Shown piece by piece: positions 53,560-64,000 of a stretch of 64,000 nucleotides of DNA. Positions within the stretch are counted from its first letter, which is position 1; every line of letters starts with the position of its first letter. This DNA comes from Acanthosoma haemorrhoidale (lineage: Eukaryota > Arthropoda > Insecta > Hemiptera > Acanthosomatidae), in the NCBI GenBank assembly GCA_930367205.1, contig OV884015.1, positions 108,750,509 through 108,814,508 on the forward strand, read 5' to 3'. Under the pieces are notes generated by a model. The model ran no database searches. It saw only the letters and a list, made by a program, of their open reading frames with translations, and was not told where the DNA came from. A program made the translations under genes and the position numbers.

Positions 53560-56011
53560 CGAAGTTCAGTGATATCGTTATTTATCTTTTATAGAAATTA
53601 CTAAATTGTAAGATAAGTGGATAGTTTTTCGATAGTATTCCTGCCTTTCGGCTTGATCGTTTATTTTTGTACCATGTCTCATACAAAAATAATAAATATA
53701 CTAATACAAATTTAAGTTATAATTATATGTAGAAATGGACCTTATCCAGATTTGTAGAAATAGTCGACCCCGAGTGTCATTGTCGCTCGTTACTCTTCTT
53801 AACATCAATTGCAGAGAAGCAACCCTTCCTGATCCACTACATTTCTTCTGTTTCTATTGTTCACTTCTTCAATGTTGCTTTGACTCCTTTGATTGGCTTT
53901 TCTTTAAAATTCTAGTTTTTATTTTTTTAAAAAGGATGTGTCAATGTGTCAGATGCTTCGAATTTAAACCTACCCTGGGCTTTTATGCCCCCTTGATCGT
54001 CCTTTATTTGCGTTTCATTGAGTTCATTCATCCAGGACCTTTCTATAAAGCCTCTGTGCTGATAATGACTTAAAAACTTTTTTTAATCAGACAGAACCTT
54101 AGTTCCGGCAGCTGTTAAACGGTGTAGGGAATAAACAGTTATTAAGAATTTAAAGAGAATGGATTAATCAATGTTCGTTCTGAAATCTAATGAAGTTGTT
54201 ATGCTAAATTTCTTGAATGCTTATTGTTGTTTGTTCAAAATCTGATCGAAATTGTTGAGAAAAAAACAATTTTATAATTAAAATATGTTTTGTTGAAATA
54301 ACTCGATGAGCGAATAAAATACCATTATTTGATAAGTAATGTTATGAAAGAGCGAAGAATGATCAATTAAAAATGGTATTAACTGTGTCCTTATACCCGT
54401 GGCTGATAAAGATGATTTTTTCGCAGGGATACGGGTCCTTTCAGGTTCCTATCAACCTCGTGGGGGGAAATGAGGCTATTTAAATGATGCGTTACCAACA
54501 ACAGCTATCATCGTTCAGCCCTCTAGATGTTTATGAGTAGTTGTAACCTGGATCATTAGAATAAAGTTTTATTGCATACATTTATTCTGGTATGCAGGAA
54601 AGTGCTCACCAGTAGCAGTAATGAAGTAAAACGTATATTATTCAATTTAGTTATTTCGTAACGCAGGAGTCGTGTTGATTTTCATCATTGATCGGAACTT
54701 CGTAACTGCCCATCCTCTCAAGCCATGCTAATGAAATTGAGCAATTTAATTTAGTGAAAATTCCACTCAAAAAAAACAAACAGGCACGTATTATTTTTTT
54801 TTCAATTATCAATATTGTTGCATCGTACAGGATATATATGTATACACACATCCACCCCCCCCCCGGTATTTTAAATTTTATAATTAAAAACAACTGCATG
54901 GAATGTGACTTTTTCTGTTGGGTCAACTTTCTGTGAATAAATAGTATTCCTTAGGAGAATAGAGTGGAACTTGTTGCAGGCTACACAATTGTATTGCTGT
55001 TTTTTTTGTGAACAATAATAAATATTTGATTTGTGTCAAAATATTAAGTTAAAAGTATTAAATTTAAAAAAAAAGTAAAATATTAAATTAGAATTTTTTA
55101 TTGTTAGAATAAAATGCAAATAAATATGTAGGTTGGAGAGTACTCGAACTCATAACTATCATTAACCAAGTAATTAGTCTAGATAGTAACCCCCCAGACG
55201 ATAGTTACACATCCCGTAGGCTTTCCCTTCCGATGTGTTTGTGCAAGGACACTTGCTCCTGTATCCTTAGTTTTTTACCGACGGCTCACGTATCCTGGGA
55301 AGGACGTGGCTCACATCTGGCCCCAAGAAGTTTTTCTAGCCCTGACTCCGTTTGAAGTTTCGTCCTAACACATGTCATGTCACATGTCGTCACTCAGCCA
55401 CCCGCGCTGATAACTAGTCGTCTTAAAAAATAGACAAGTGTACTTCATCTTGAATAGGGTTCACACGAGATGTTTGTGATAGGGCCAGAGCAGGTGGATT
55501 TCATGTTCTACTTGGTGGGTCCTGACATATTTAGATCTAGATTCTCCTGCATATAAATCTATTCTATATAGAAAAAAAATATATAAGAATATATATGTCA
55601 CGTTTTCATGAAACGGATTATAACGGGTTAATTTTAAAGTGTACATCATGTGTTCGGTACGCCACAATACTGTGGGAATCACAAAATTCTCTTTATCACA
55701 TAATTAGAGGGTTCCGCCTCCTGGGATTTCCCCTAGTAATAAAATATAGTGTACTATAAACAACTTATTCACTTCAAGTAATTAATTATTATTCATCCCT
55801 CTCGATTATTACATTGGAAAATGAGTATTGTTTAAATTGCTATTTCGTAAAACTATATGCTGCTAACGGTGGACTAGATTGTTCCCCGATTTACAAAGGT
55901 ACCGTTATTGCCAACGAAATTAGTTCCATCTTTGAAGCTAGGTAGCACTAGCTTTTATTTATTTTAAAATAACACTATTAATTATTAATGAATAGGTTCT
56001 TAATCTTAAAA
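53560..56011. other. Long AT-rich stretch without gene
   Basis: About 2.4 kb with no recognised element. It includes a run of about 10 C at 54855-54864 next to a TATATGTATACACACA stretch, and a minus-strand B-box-like GAGTTCGAGTAC near 55147 without a tRNA fold. A 112-codon plus frame at 53735-54073 shows no domain. Confidence 0.45.
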
Positions 56012-56339
56012 ATCAGCTTAATCTCTTTCTGGCGGTGGTACGACGAGTCCAGAAGATTAAACTGATTTTTGGGAAATGACGGAGTGCTAGCAGCTTGTGC
56101 TCCACCTCGACCTCTGTCCGGAAACGGCCCATATTACAGTCATTTGTTTCGTTTATTGACTCAATTAAATTAATTAATTGAGTCAGTGATTTCATTTATA
56201 TGGGCCGTTCCCGGAGGTACTGCAATACCGGGTCAACCCGCGACAGAGGTGGAGCAAGCCCCTAGCACTCCGTCATTTCCCAAAAATCAGTTTAATCTTC
56301 TGGACCCCCGATGGGAGTCGTACCAGAGATTAAGCTGAT
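56012..56339. repeat. Foldback palindrome (328 bp)
   Basis: Outer tips ATCAGCTTAATCTCT and AGAGATTAAGCTGAT pair perfectly. Further in, long matching segments are GTCCAGAAGATTAAACTG, ATTTTTGGGAAATGACGG, AGTGCTA, GCTCCACCTC and AACGGCCCATAT, closing on a central TTGACTCAATTAA / TTAATTGAGTCA. The arms are about 150-165 nt; the right arm carries about 25 extra nt around CCGGGTCAACCCG. No coding frame and no second copy in the window. Its form is that of a foldback MITE or a hairpin-RNA locus. Confidence 0.9.
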
Positions 56340-57756
56340 AAGAACATATACTACACCTTTAAGTACTCAGACTGCGGGTAGGTATTCCTTCTTAAGATAA
56401 TCGAAATATGTTACTCTTTTTCTTTATGACAAAAATTAATCTTTGCCGGCTAAACATTATTATATAAATGAACATTAATCGAATCGATATGTCTTCTGTT
56501 TTACGAAAAATTGATATTAAACAATTAATCAAAAAAAAATTGTGCTCTCATCTGCTGAATTGTTTAGCGTAACTGCATCATGTTAAGTAGGTTCCGGGTT
56601 TAAATTCCTAGTAAATTTATTTTTTGGGTGGATGATGGCTTCTGATTGGATCGCTTAGGAGCATAACACTAAGTGGGAGTTTACGCTCTTAAAAAGCCAA
56701 AAATAACTTTTTCTTTTTGGTAACCTTGTTCAAGGTGTCATCTGAAATCGATAGCTCTAAATCATGAATAGGCTCTTCGCTGGGACTTGAGAAAACGTAA
56801 AATTAATTGTGGAAAGTAGTTTTCAAATTTCATAACGATGGACACATTTAATTATCGCAATCATAGAACTGTTCGAAATTAAACTCGCTATGAGCTATTG
56901 GACTCGAATTTATTTACTTGGATCCGTTTGAACACCTAAAGGGGAAATATACTTTAGATGCAAACAAGCAAGCTTTGAATATTGTGACTTAATCACTTCA
57001 TAAACTAGCTTAATTACCGGCAGGCACTATTAATTAAGGCTATGAAACTAACACTACTGTCCTGGCCGGTTTTATGGGGTTAATCCGCACGCCTTCATAG
57101 CTCGCCGAGTCGCCCTTTAATAAAGGAGCAATTCCCTCCAGGTAATTAATTATTAGCTGACTATTACCTCGGCTATAGCAGCTCCTCTCTAATGTAGGCG
57201 AGAGGCTGGCCCTGTAAAACATAAAATATGGCTAGTACCTGTTGATTGTGTTGTTCACCTGTAATGGTGACAATTCTATAGGATAGTAATAGGCCGATCA
57301 GTTTACCAACTAGCAATCAAATATAAAACTGAGCTGGCCATTGTGAACACAAATATTATCAACAAAATATTCGAAACGGTCTAATCAATTAATTTACAAT
57401 CGATACACAAGAAATGAAAAAAATAAATACAACATAATATAATATAGAAAATTAACCAACCAGATGAAGATCAAGGGCACTCTCAGTGCTCTGCTGTAAG
57501 TCTGTGGCGTGTCGGCGAATGATTGTTACGTTGCATTGTGTCTCCAGGCAGTCATGAATCTGAATATATAGCTGCAGTCAATTTGAACTGAATAAATATT
57601 TATTCACTTAAATCGACCTTTCGAAACATCCGTTGTCCTAGGGTGAGTTTTTTTTATAATAGTTTATAATTCAAATTTGGATTTCTGGCCAGAAAAGTTA
57701 AAAAATAATTAACTAGTAGAAGAAGTAATTCACAGTATTATCATATTGTTTATATT
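56340..57756. other. AT-rich spacer
   Basis: A GC-richer part at 57010-57210 has no motif. At 56570-56620 GTTCCGGGTTTAAATTCC recalls a degraded tRNA T-arm. Confidence 0.4.
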
Positions 57757-58206
57757 GAAACTTCTTTATTGTAATAATATTGCAATTTGCCTTATTGACC
57801 AATAAGTAATTGTGATAAATGTTCTCATTCGTACCATATTTACAATTTTCATTTACTCGCTCATTTATACAGTATTTACAAACAGCCCAGAGCTCTTCAA
57901 AATCCACATGGTTGTCACCTCCCTCGCACGTGAAAGAGGAAGTGGAGTCTTGGAAAGTCCCCCACGCTCCTCCGTTAGCCCCGTCACCGGATAAGATCCA
58001 GTGGAGGCTGATGAAGAGCGCAAGAGCCACATACGCTCAGGACATGATTGGAGAAACTGACCATTGCCAGGACTCCTACTGTCACGAATTTACAGCAGGT
58101 CACGAGCCCATTGCCGCTTTAGTAGAGAATTATAGGGATGAGTGGCACAGTGCAATGACTGTGCTAGGCGATTAGGGTGGTTGGATAGGCTACTATGGAA
58201 TTTCAT
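57757..58206 (-). mobile_element. LINE-A 3' UTR with end of RT frame
   Basis: The minus strand runs from the codons for the KFHSNLSNHPN region (58200) through HPYN and the UTR to AATAAAG at about 57765. The block corresponding to PPRRLKR is shortened. It ends without poly(A), as do the other full-length 3' ends of this family. Confidence 0.83.
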
Positions 58207-58207
58207 G

Positions 58208-59184
58208 GTTTTGTTCAATACTACAATAATGCAAACCTTTTGACTTTTTCAATTTCGCGTCTGTGGGTACAAACTATAATTACTTTCTTTTTTTTTTATA
58301 AATATTCTGTGACAAACTAACAAAACCTTTTTTTTCATTGCATCTTACGTTTGGTTGTTGGTCGTACGAATAGCGGTAGTATTCGTTTTATCCAATCCGA
58401 TAACTATACCATATAAATATTATTTTATGAGCTGTAAATAGTGCACTTCTGGTTGCCAGGGCCTAACGACATACACAGTTTGTAAACACTTCCTCCATTA
58501 GTAAGTTACATGAAACTCTCACATTCATCCATACATCCCAACACACACGTCCATATGGTCTCTCAGCACAAGATATCCTGAAAAGGCTTCAGAATAAAAG
58601 CTAATACTAATTATCAAGTTAGGATTTAGAAAAATACCGCGTTAAGGTTTAACCAGTTCCATGTGTATTTGAGATGGAAAGAGCAACACTATCCAGAAGG
58701 CATGTGAGGCGATATATAAGGCAGTGGCTGGAGCCAATACTGGAGCTGGAGGTAATTGACTTAAGGTGCCGTTAGCTCGTTCCTTACCTCAGCACATCTG
58801 CAGCTATCGGAAAAAGCTAATCTACCAGCCAGCTTTCGCTCAATCTTATTACCATAGCCTTCAATCGCTACTACCCTGTAGCTATTTCCCTTCGATACCA
58901 ATCCTTATATAGCAACTTTTGTTTTATATCACTGATGAATAAAGAGCTATTTAATGACCACCCCCGGTAAGATGGGACACTATCATAGTCTCCATTTCGA
59001 CAAACAAGACAATGTCACGTAAACCATATTTCGGTTTTACAGGCCAAATATCTATTATATCAAATGTAAATTTGTCTTCAGAAAAACCTGCCCACGCCGA
59101 TGAAGAATGCCCCCATGGCGCCACGAGTACGACCCTATCACAGTGTATTTCATATGGCAAAATGCCTAAGTATATATAATATAT
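58208..59184. other. Spacer, nothing firm
   Basis: GC-richer at 58950-59160 with a 69-codon minus frame (HCDRVVLVAPWGHSSSAW) that I cannot place. Otherwise AT-rich. Confidence 0.4.
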
Positions 59185-59976
59185 AATGGGGGGAAAGATA
59201 AACCAGAATCTGGGATTTCTATTCCTTTAGGTAGACACACCTCGGTCTTTCAGGCCGAAGTGATGGCGATCAATGTCTGTACCCAAACCTTAATTGGGGA
59301 GGGTGTAAGAAACAGACTGATCACAATTTTCACGGATAGCCAGGCAGCCATTGGCGCCCTGAGAAGCTATACGACCAGATCTTATTTGGTTGAGGAGTGT
59401 AAAAACAACTTAAACACACTCTCGCTAGCCAATAAGGTTAGAATCGACTGGGTGCCAGGACACACAGGCATCACAGGCAATGAGAAGGCAGATGGCCTTG
59501 CAAGGGTGGGCTCAGAACAGACACCTCTTGCACCTGAACCCATATGTGGTATCAGCCTCAGCTACGCTAAAAGGCGTATAAAATTAGCTTTAGAGGACAA
59601 GGCAAGACTTTCTTGGAGAGAAACTAAGAAACAGGAACACTCGAAACTGTTTCTTAATGGACCCTGTAAGAGAAGAAGCTCAGCACTTCTATCAATGGAC
59701 AGGTGGACACTCAAAAGTGTGACAGGACTCTATACAGGTCACTGTCGGTTAAATAAACACCTCTTTAATTTGGGGATAGTGGGATCACCAATCTGCAGAT
59801 TCTGCAAGAAAGAGGGAGAAACGGCACGTCATATAATATGTGACTGTGATAACTTAGCTAGAAGGCGATACCTTCACTTTGGTAGTGATCGCATTGTAGA
59901 CCCCAAACTATGTGAACTGATCGATCCATTCAGTATCCTCAGATTTGCAAAGGCCGTGGGCCTGTCACATATATAG
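59185..59976 (+). CDS. LINE-C ORF2 C-terminal part (RNase H and zinc knuckle), partial
   Basis: Open for about 264 codons with no stop. The first RNase H block reads YNGGKDKPESG, where the family has T-D-G-S; the catalytic Asp is Asn here. Then come FQAEVMAI (Glu), FTDSQAAIGAL (Asp) and WVPGHTGITGNEKADGLAR (His and last Asp). The RNase H would degrade the RNA strand of the RNA-DNA hybrid during insertion. Near the C-terminus SPICRFCKKEGETARHIICDC is the C-x2-C-x8-H zinc-knuckle-like motif typical of these proteins. The reading frame is long and clean, so the insertion is fairly recent. RT and endonuclease domains are missing. Confidence 0.88.
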   Translation, partial: NGGKDKPESGISIPLGRHTSVFQAEVMAINVCTQTLIGEGVRNRLITIFTDSQAAIGALRSYTTRSYLVEECKNNLNTLSLANKVRIDWVPGHTGITGNEKADGLARVGSEQTPLAPEPICGISLSYAKRRIKLALEDKARLSWRETKKQEHSKLFLNGPCKRRSSALLSMDRWTLKSVTGLYTGHCRLNKHLFNLGIVGSPICRFCKKEGETARHIICDCDNLARRRYLHFGSDRIVDPKLCELIDPFSILRFAKAVGLSHI

Positions 59977-60057
59977 GACAGGGACATGGACGGCGCACAA
60001 TAGGTCTCACTGAGGCCGCGGTGCACAAATGCCGGAACAAATAATAATAATAATAAT
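59185..60057 (+). mobile_element. LINE-C, 5'-truncated, with RNase H domain
   Basis: Non-LTR retrotransposon 3' end: an RNase H domain, a Cys/His knuckle, a stop at 59976, about 65 bp of UTR and an (AAT)n tail at 60042-60057. An RNase H domain inside ORF2 together with a trinucleotide tail points to the I/R1/LOA side of LINEs rather than the Jockey-like families A and B. 5' truncation falls inside the RNase H domain, at a TA-rich junction near 59185. Confidence 0.88.
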
Positions 60058-60702
60058 ATATAATGTAAAACACAGTACATTTTGAATACCTTAACTATTT
60101 ATATTTTCTTGCATATTTTATAAATCTATTAGGGATGGATTACTCCATAGAACAATTATTGTATTTATTTGACAATAAAGGAATTCTAAAGTCCGGCATC
60201 GAATATTCTTGCAACGTGACAGGAAACAATTACAGGCCTGTGTCGTCAGAAACAGAAAATTATTCTTTTTTACTTATTCATGAATAAACTATCAACAAAG
60301 CGACGTAATATACTAAAATTGAGCTTTATAAATATTACAAAGGTTTATTATCTATCGAGCGAAAGGATATTTACTGTGTATTTCTCAATCGATGCTTCAA
60401 TTTTCTTTGAGCCCTAGCACAAATAAACCCACAAGGACAGTTACTGATATTTTAAAAATATTGCTACAGATAATTTGAACTTGAAATATTTCTTAAAAAA
60501 TGAATTATAAACGAAATGAAGGAATAATATTGAGAGAGGAGTGTTTAGAATAGAATTAAGAAAAAGTTTTATTCTTGGACCAAGCCCCTGCGAATAACTA
60601 ACATAATTGTTCAGATGACAATTCACATCTGGCAAATAAAAGTAAAATAAAAACAAAATAGTAATAACAACGTAAAATAAAGTGTAAACCATAATAATAA
60701 TA
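60058..60702. other. AT-rich spacer
   Basis: Nothing recognised. A TAATAATAA tract near 60692-60703 borders the next LINE-A copy. Confidence 0.45.
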
Positions 60703-60926
60703 ATACTCATCCCTATAATCCTCCTCGGAGACTGAAACGGCAGTGGCCTCGTGACCTGCTATAATCAAGTGACAGTGGGAGTCCTGGCAATGGCCAGTTT
60801 CTCCAATCATGTCCTGAATGAATGAGCGAGTGAATGATGAAATGTAAATATGGTATGAATGATCGTATATCTTAATTACTTATTGCCTAGCAAGGCAGAT
60901 TGTAATTTTAGCACAATAAAGGAATT
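60703..60926 (+). mobile_element. LINE-A, internally deleted 3' end
   Basis: Plus strand: codons for THPYNPPRRLKRQWPRDLL, the first part of the UTR (GGCAATGGCCAGTTTCTCC), then a jump from CATGTCCTGA to ATGAATGAGCGAGTGAATG that removes about 165 bp, then the terminus with TTGCCTAGCAAGGCAGATTG and AATAAAG. The terminal 90 bp match 17090-17185 almost exactly. Confidence 0.83.
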
Positions 60927-61294
60927 ATATAAAATAATAATAATAAAAATAAAAATAAAATTGTTTAACTGCTTTTAGTAAATAAAGTCCATAGGAACCA
61001 CCTATAGGGGGGGGGGGTTGCAGAAGTCTGTTCTGTAAAACAATAAAATTAGCACTTAAGAAAACAACAAGGATAGGTACAAACATTTACAAGCCATCTC
61101 ATAACATAACAATTAACAATCAAATAAAAGTAAAAGTGAGGAAGTATAAAATAACGAATGAGTGAATCGTTTCCAGACTAACGAGTGTCTCTTTGGATGG
61201 TGAGGAGGCGTTCAAATAGAAGAGCTTTGAAGGCTGAACCATGGCGGTTATTAGGAGTTGGGGAATTTCAGAGGGTAGTGGAGTGAGCATAAAA
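60927..61294. other. Spacer before numt
   Basis: Contains an AATAATAAAAATAAAAATA stretch and a run of about 11 G at 61007-61017. No gene is visible. The part at 61190-61290 is GC-richer. Confidence 0.4.
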
Positions 61295-62250
61295 ACAATA
61301 AGTTCCTTATTAATGATTAAACTTCGACTATGAGTTCGCTCTTAAATTATATTAGCTAAACAAAATAAAGCAGAAGAGCAAAGACCATGCCCCAACATTA
61401 TAATTAAAGAACCAATAAAACCAAGATAGCTACAAGTTATAATACCACAAATAAAAGATCCATACAAATTAATAGACAAAAATAAATAAGAATAAGAAAT
61501 AGAATAATTAGATACATAAAAATACACGAAATAAACCATAACCCCCTAATTTCAATAAAATACCAGCCAAAATTATAGAACCAGAAACAGGAGCTTCAAC
61601 ATGAGCCTTTGGTAATCAAAAATGAAAAACAAAATAGGTATTTTAAATAAAAATGACAAAATATATTTTATAATTGTATATTATACAAAATATGACAAAA
61701 TTATAGATAAATAAAGATATAAATTAACTGGGATACTAATCAACCAAAAATACCTTAATTTAAAGTAAACACCGAAAAATAAATATAAATTATTCTTAAT
61801 AATATTGGCAAAGATGCAAATAAAGTATAAAACAATACATAAAATCCAGCAGTAAGACATTCAGGCTGATAACCCCGCCCAAAAATCAAAAAAAGGCTGG
61901 GAATAATTGAAGATTCAAAGAATAAATAGAATAATAACAAATTATCAACTCTAAAAGTTAAAACTAGTATAACCAAATAAAAAAGAATAATAAATAAAAA
62001 TCCCTTAATTAAAGAATCCCTGTTATAAATTACAAAGCTAGATACAATCATCAAAAGATCAACCAATATGTCAGCCTAATTAATCTATAAGACAAAATAT
62101 CAAAACCAAAAAAATAGCTAATCACAGAAAAAAAACCATAAGAATTCAATAAAAATATAAAATAAAAAGTTAAAAGCATAATTATATGTATAAATAGCCA
62201 TCAATGAGGGGTTAAAAAAAATTTAAATAAAATAATTTTTATCATGTTAA
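61295..62250 (-). pseudogene. ND4: Numt: ND4 5' two-thirds
   Basis: From 62245 the minus strand encodes the start of mitochondrial ND4 (MIKIILFKFFLTPHWW, TGA read as Trp). It continues through [54 protein letters not shown] and [14 protein letters not shown] to the HGLCSSALFCLANI block and SRSLIINK near 61320. About 950 bp of roughly 1,330 bp is present in correct order. One frameshift near 62075 and a few stops around 61755 are seen; the other blocks remain open when read with the mitochondrial code. Embedding between nuclear repeats makes it a nuclear transfer. The function (complex I subunit) cannot be expressed here. Confidence 0.92.
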
Positions 62251-63675
<1,425 letters not shown>

Positions 63676-63676
63676 T

Positions 63677-63745
63677 GTCACAATTACTTATTGTTCAATA
63701 AGGCAGATTGTAATTTTATTACTCTAATTGTAATTTTATTATAAA
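63677..63745 (+). mobile_element. LINE-A 3' terminus fragment
   Basis: About 70 bp: GTCACAATTACTTATTG, AATAAGGCAGATTGTAA, then TTTTATTACTCT followed by a second TAATTGTAATTTTATTA. The AATAAAG end is replaced by this short duplication. The remaining 250 bp to the window end is AT-rich and featureless. Confidence 0.65.
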
Positions 63746-64000
63746 ATTATATACCCTTCTCAATATCATAAGATACTCCATATTGGGATCCTTCTAGCCT
63801 CCCCACTCATTACTTGGTTCAGATTTCTGTTACTTAATATAATTTTATTACCTCAATAAAGTTCGGAGTTGTAATAATTATAGTTATAAAAAAATAGTTA
63901 TTTTCTAATAAGAATTACTTTATTTTTTGAAAATGAAATCAACGACTGTAATAATGATTTATGTAGATAAGAACTAGCGATTTTATGAAAAAAAAAAATA

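Noticed and set aside
55135..55205. tRNA-like sequence on the minus strand (GAGTTCGAGTAC)
   Set aside because: B-box-like motif only; the T-stem does not pair and no acceptor or anticodon arm can be drawn. At most a SINE relic.
56565..56630. tRNA-like sequence (TTCCGGGTTTAAATTCC)
   Set aside because: T-loop is altered and the other arms are missing.

Overview
This 64 kb window is AT-rich animal nuclear DNA, most probably from an insect. It holds decayed transposons of kinds common in arthropods: mariner elements, a Tigger/pogo-like family, a second Tc1/mariner-type family, and several non-LTR retrotransposon families. It also holds two nuclear copies of mitochondrial DNA. One keeps the ND6-cytb order of insects, and both read sensibly only with TGA as Trp. 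I found no intact host gene, rRNA or convincing tRNA, and there is nothing prokaryotic or operon-like. The species cannot be named from the sequence.

Layout. 0-7.6 kb: a deleted mariner (50-755), a deleted Tigger-like element (1199-2191), a direct-repeat pair (about 3.33 and 5.54 kb), and two copies of a roughly 350-bp repeat called family R here. 7.4-18.3 kb: fragments of two Jockey-like LINE families (LINE-A and LINE-B), and an 829-bp solo LTR with a perfect GTAAC duplication. 19.7-25 kb: an R copy, a GC-rich triple-hairpin repeat (C1), a deleted Tc1/mariner-type element and a second Tigger-like copy. 27-36 kb: a CT microsatellite, LINE-A, a mariner with its catalytic triad intact but its DNA-binding region deleted, a second solo LTR (GTCGT duplication), and another deleted mariner. 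38.7-42 kb: a large inverted repeat whose outer edge meets an ND6-cytb numt. 43-53.5 kb: LINE-A, a second copy of the Tc1/mariner-type element, LINE-B copies, the second triple-hairpin repeat (C2), an inverted pair of R repeats, a 15-unit 38-bp satellite, a 253-bp mariner MITE and RT relics. 56-64 kb: a 328-bp foldback palindrome, LINE-A, a 5'-truncated LINE with an open RNase H frame, an ND4 numt and a pure (GA)n tract.

How it fits together. This looks like a transposon-dominated intergenic or intronic region. All seven DNA transposons seen between both ends carry internal deletions. In two families the two copies keep complementary parts of the lost transposase. LINEs survive mostly as 3' ends. 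No single novel system is proven. The best candidates for undescribed elements are the foldback palindrome (56.0-56.3 kb), the GC-rich triple stem-loop repeat (20.2 and 47.5 kb), and the R repeat with its conserved hairpin.
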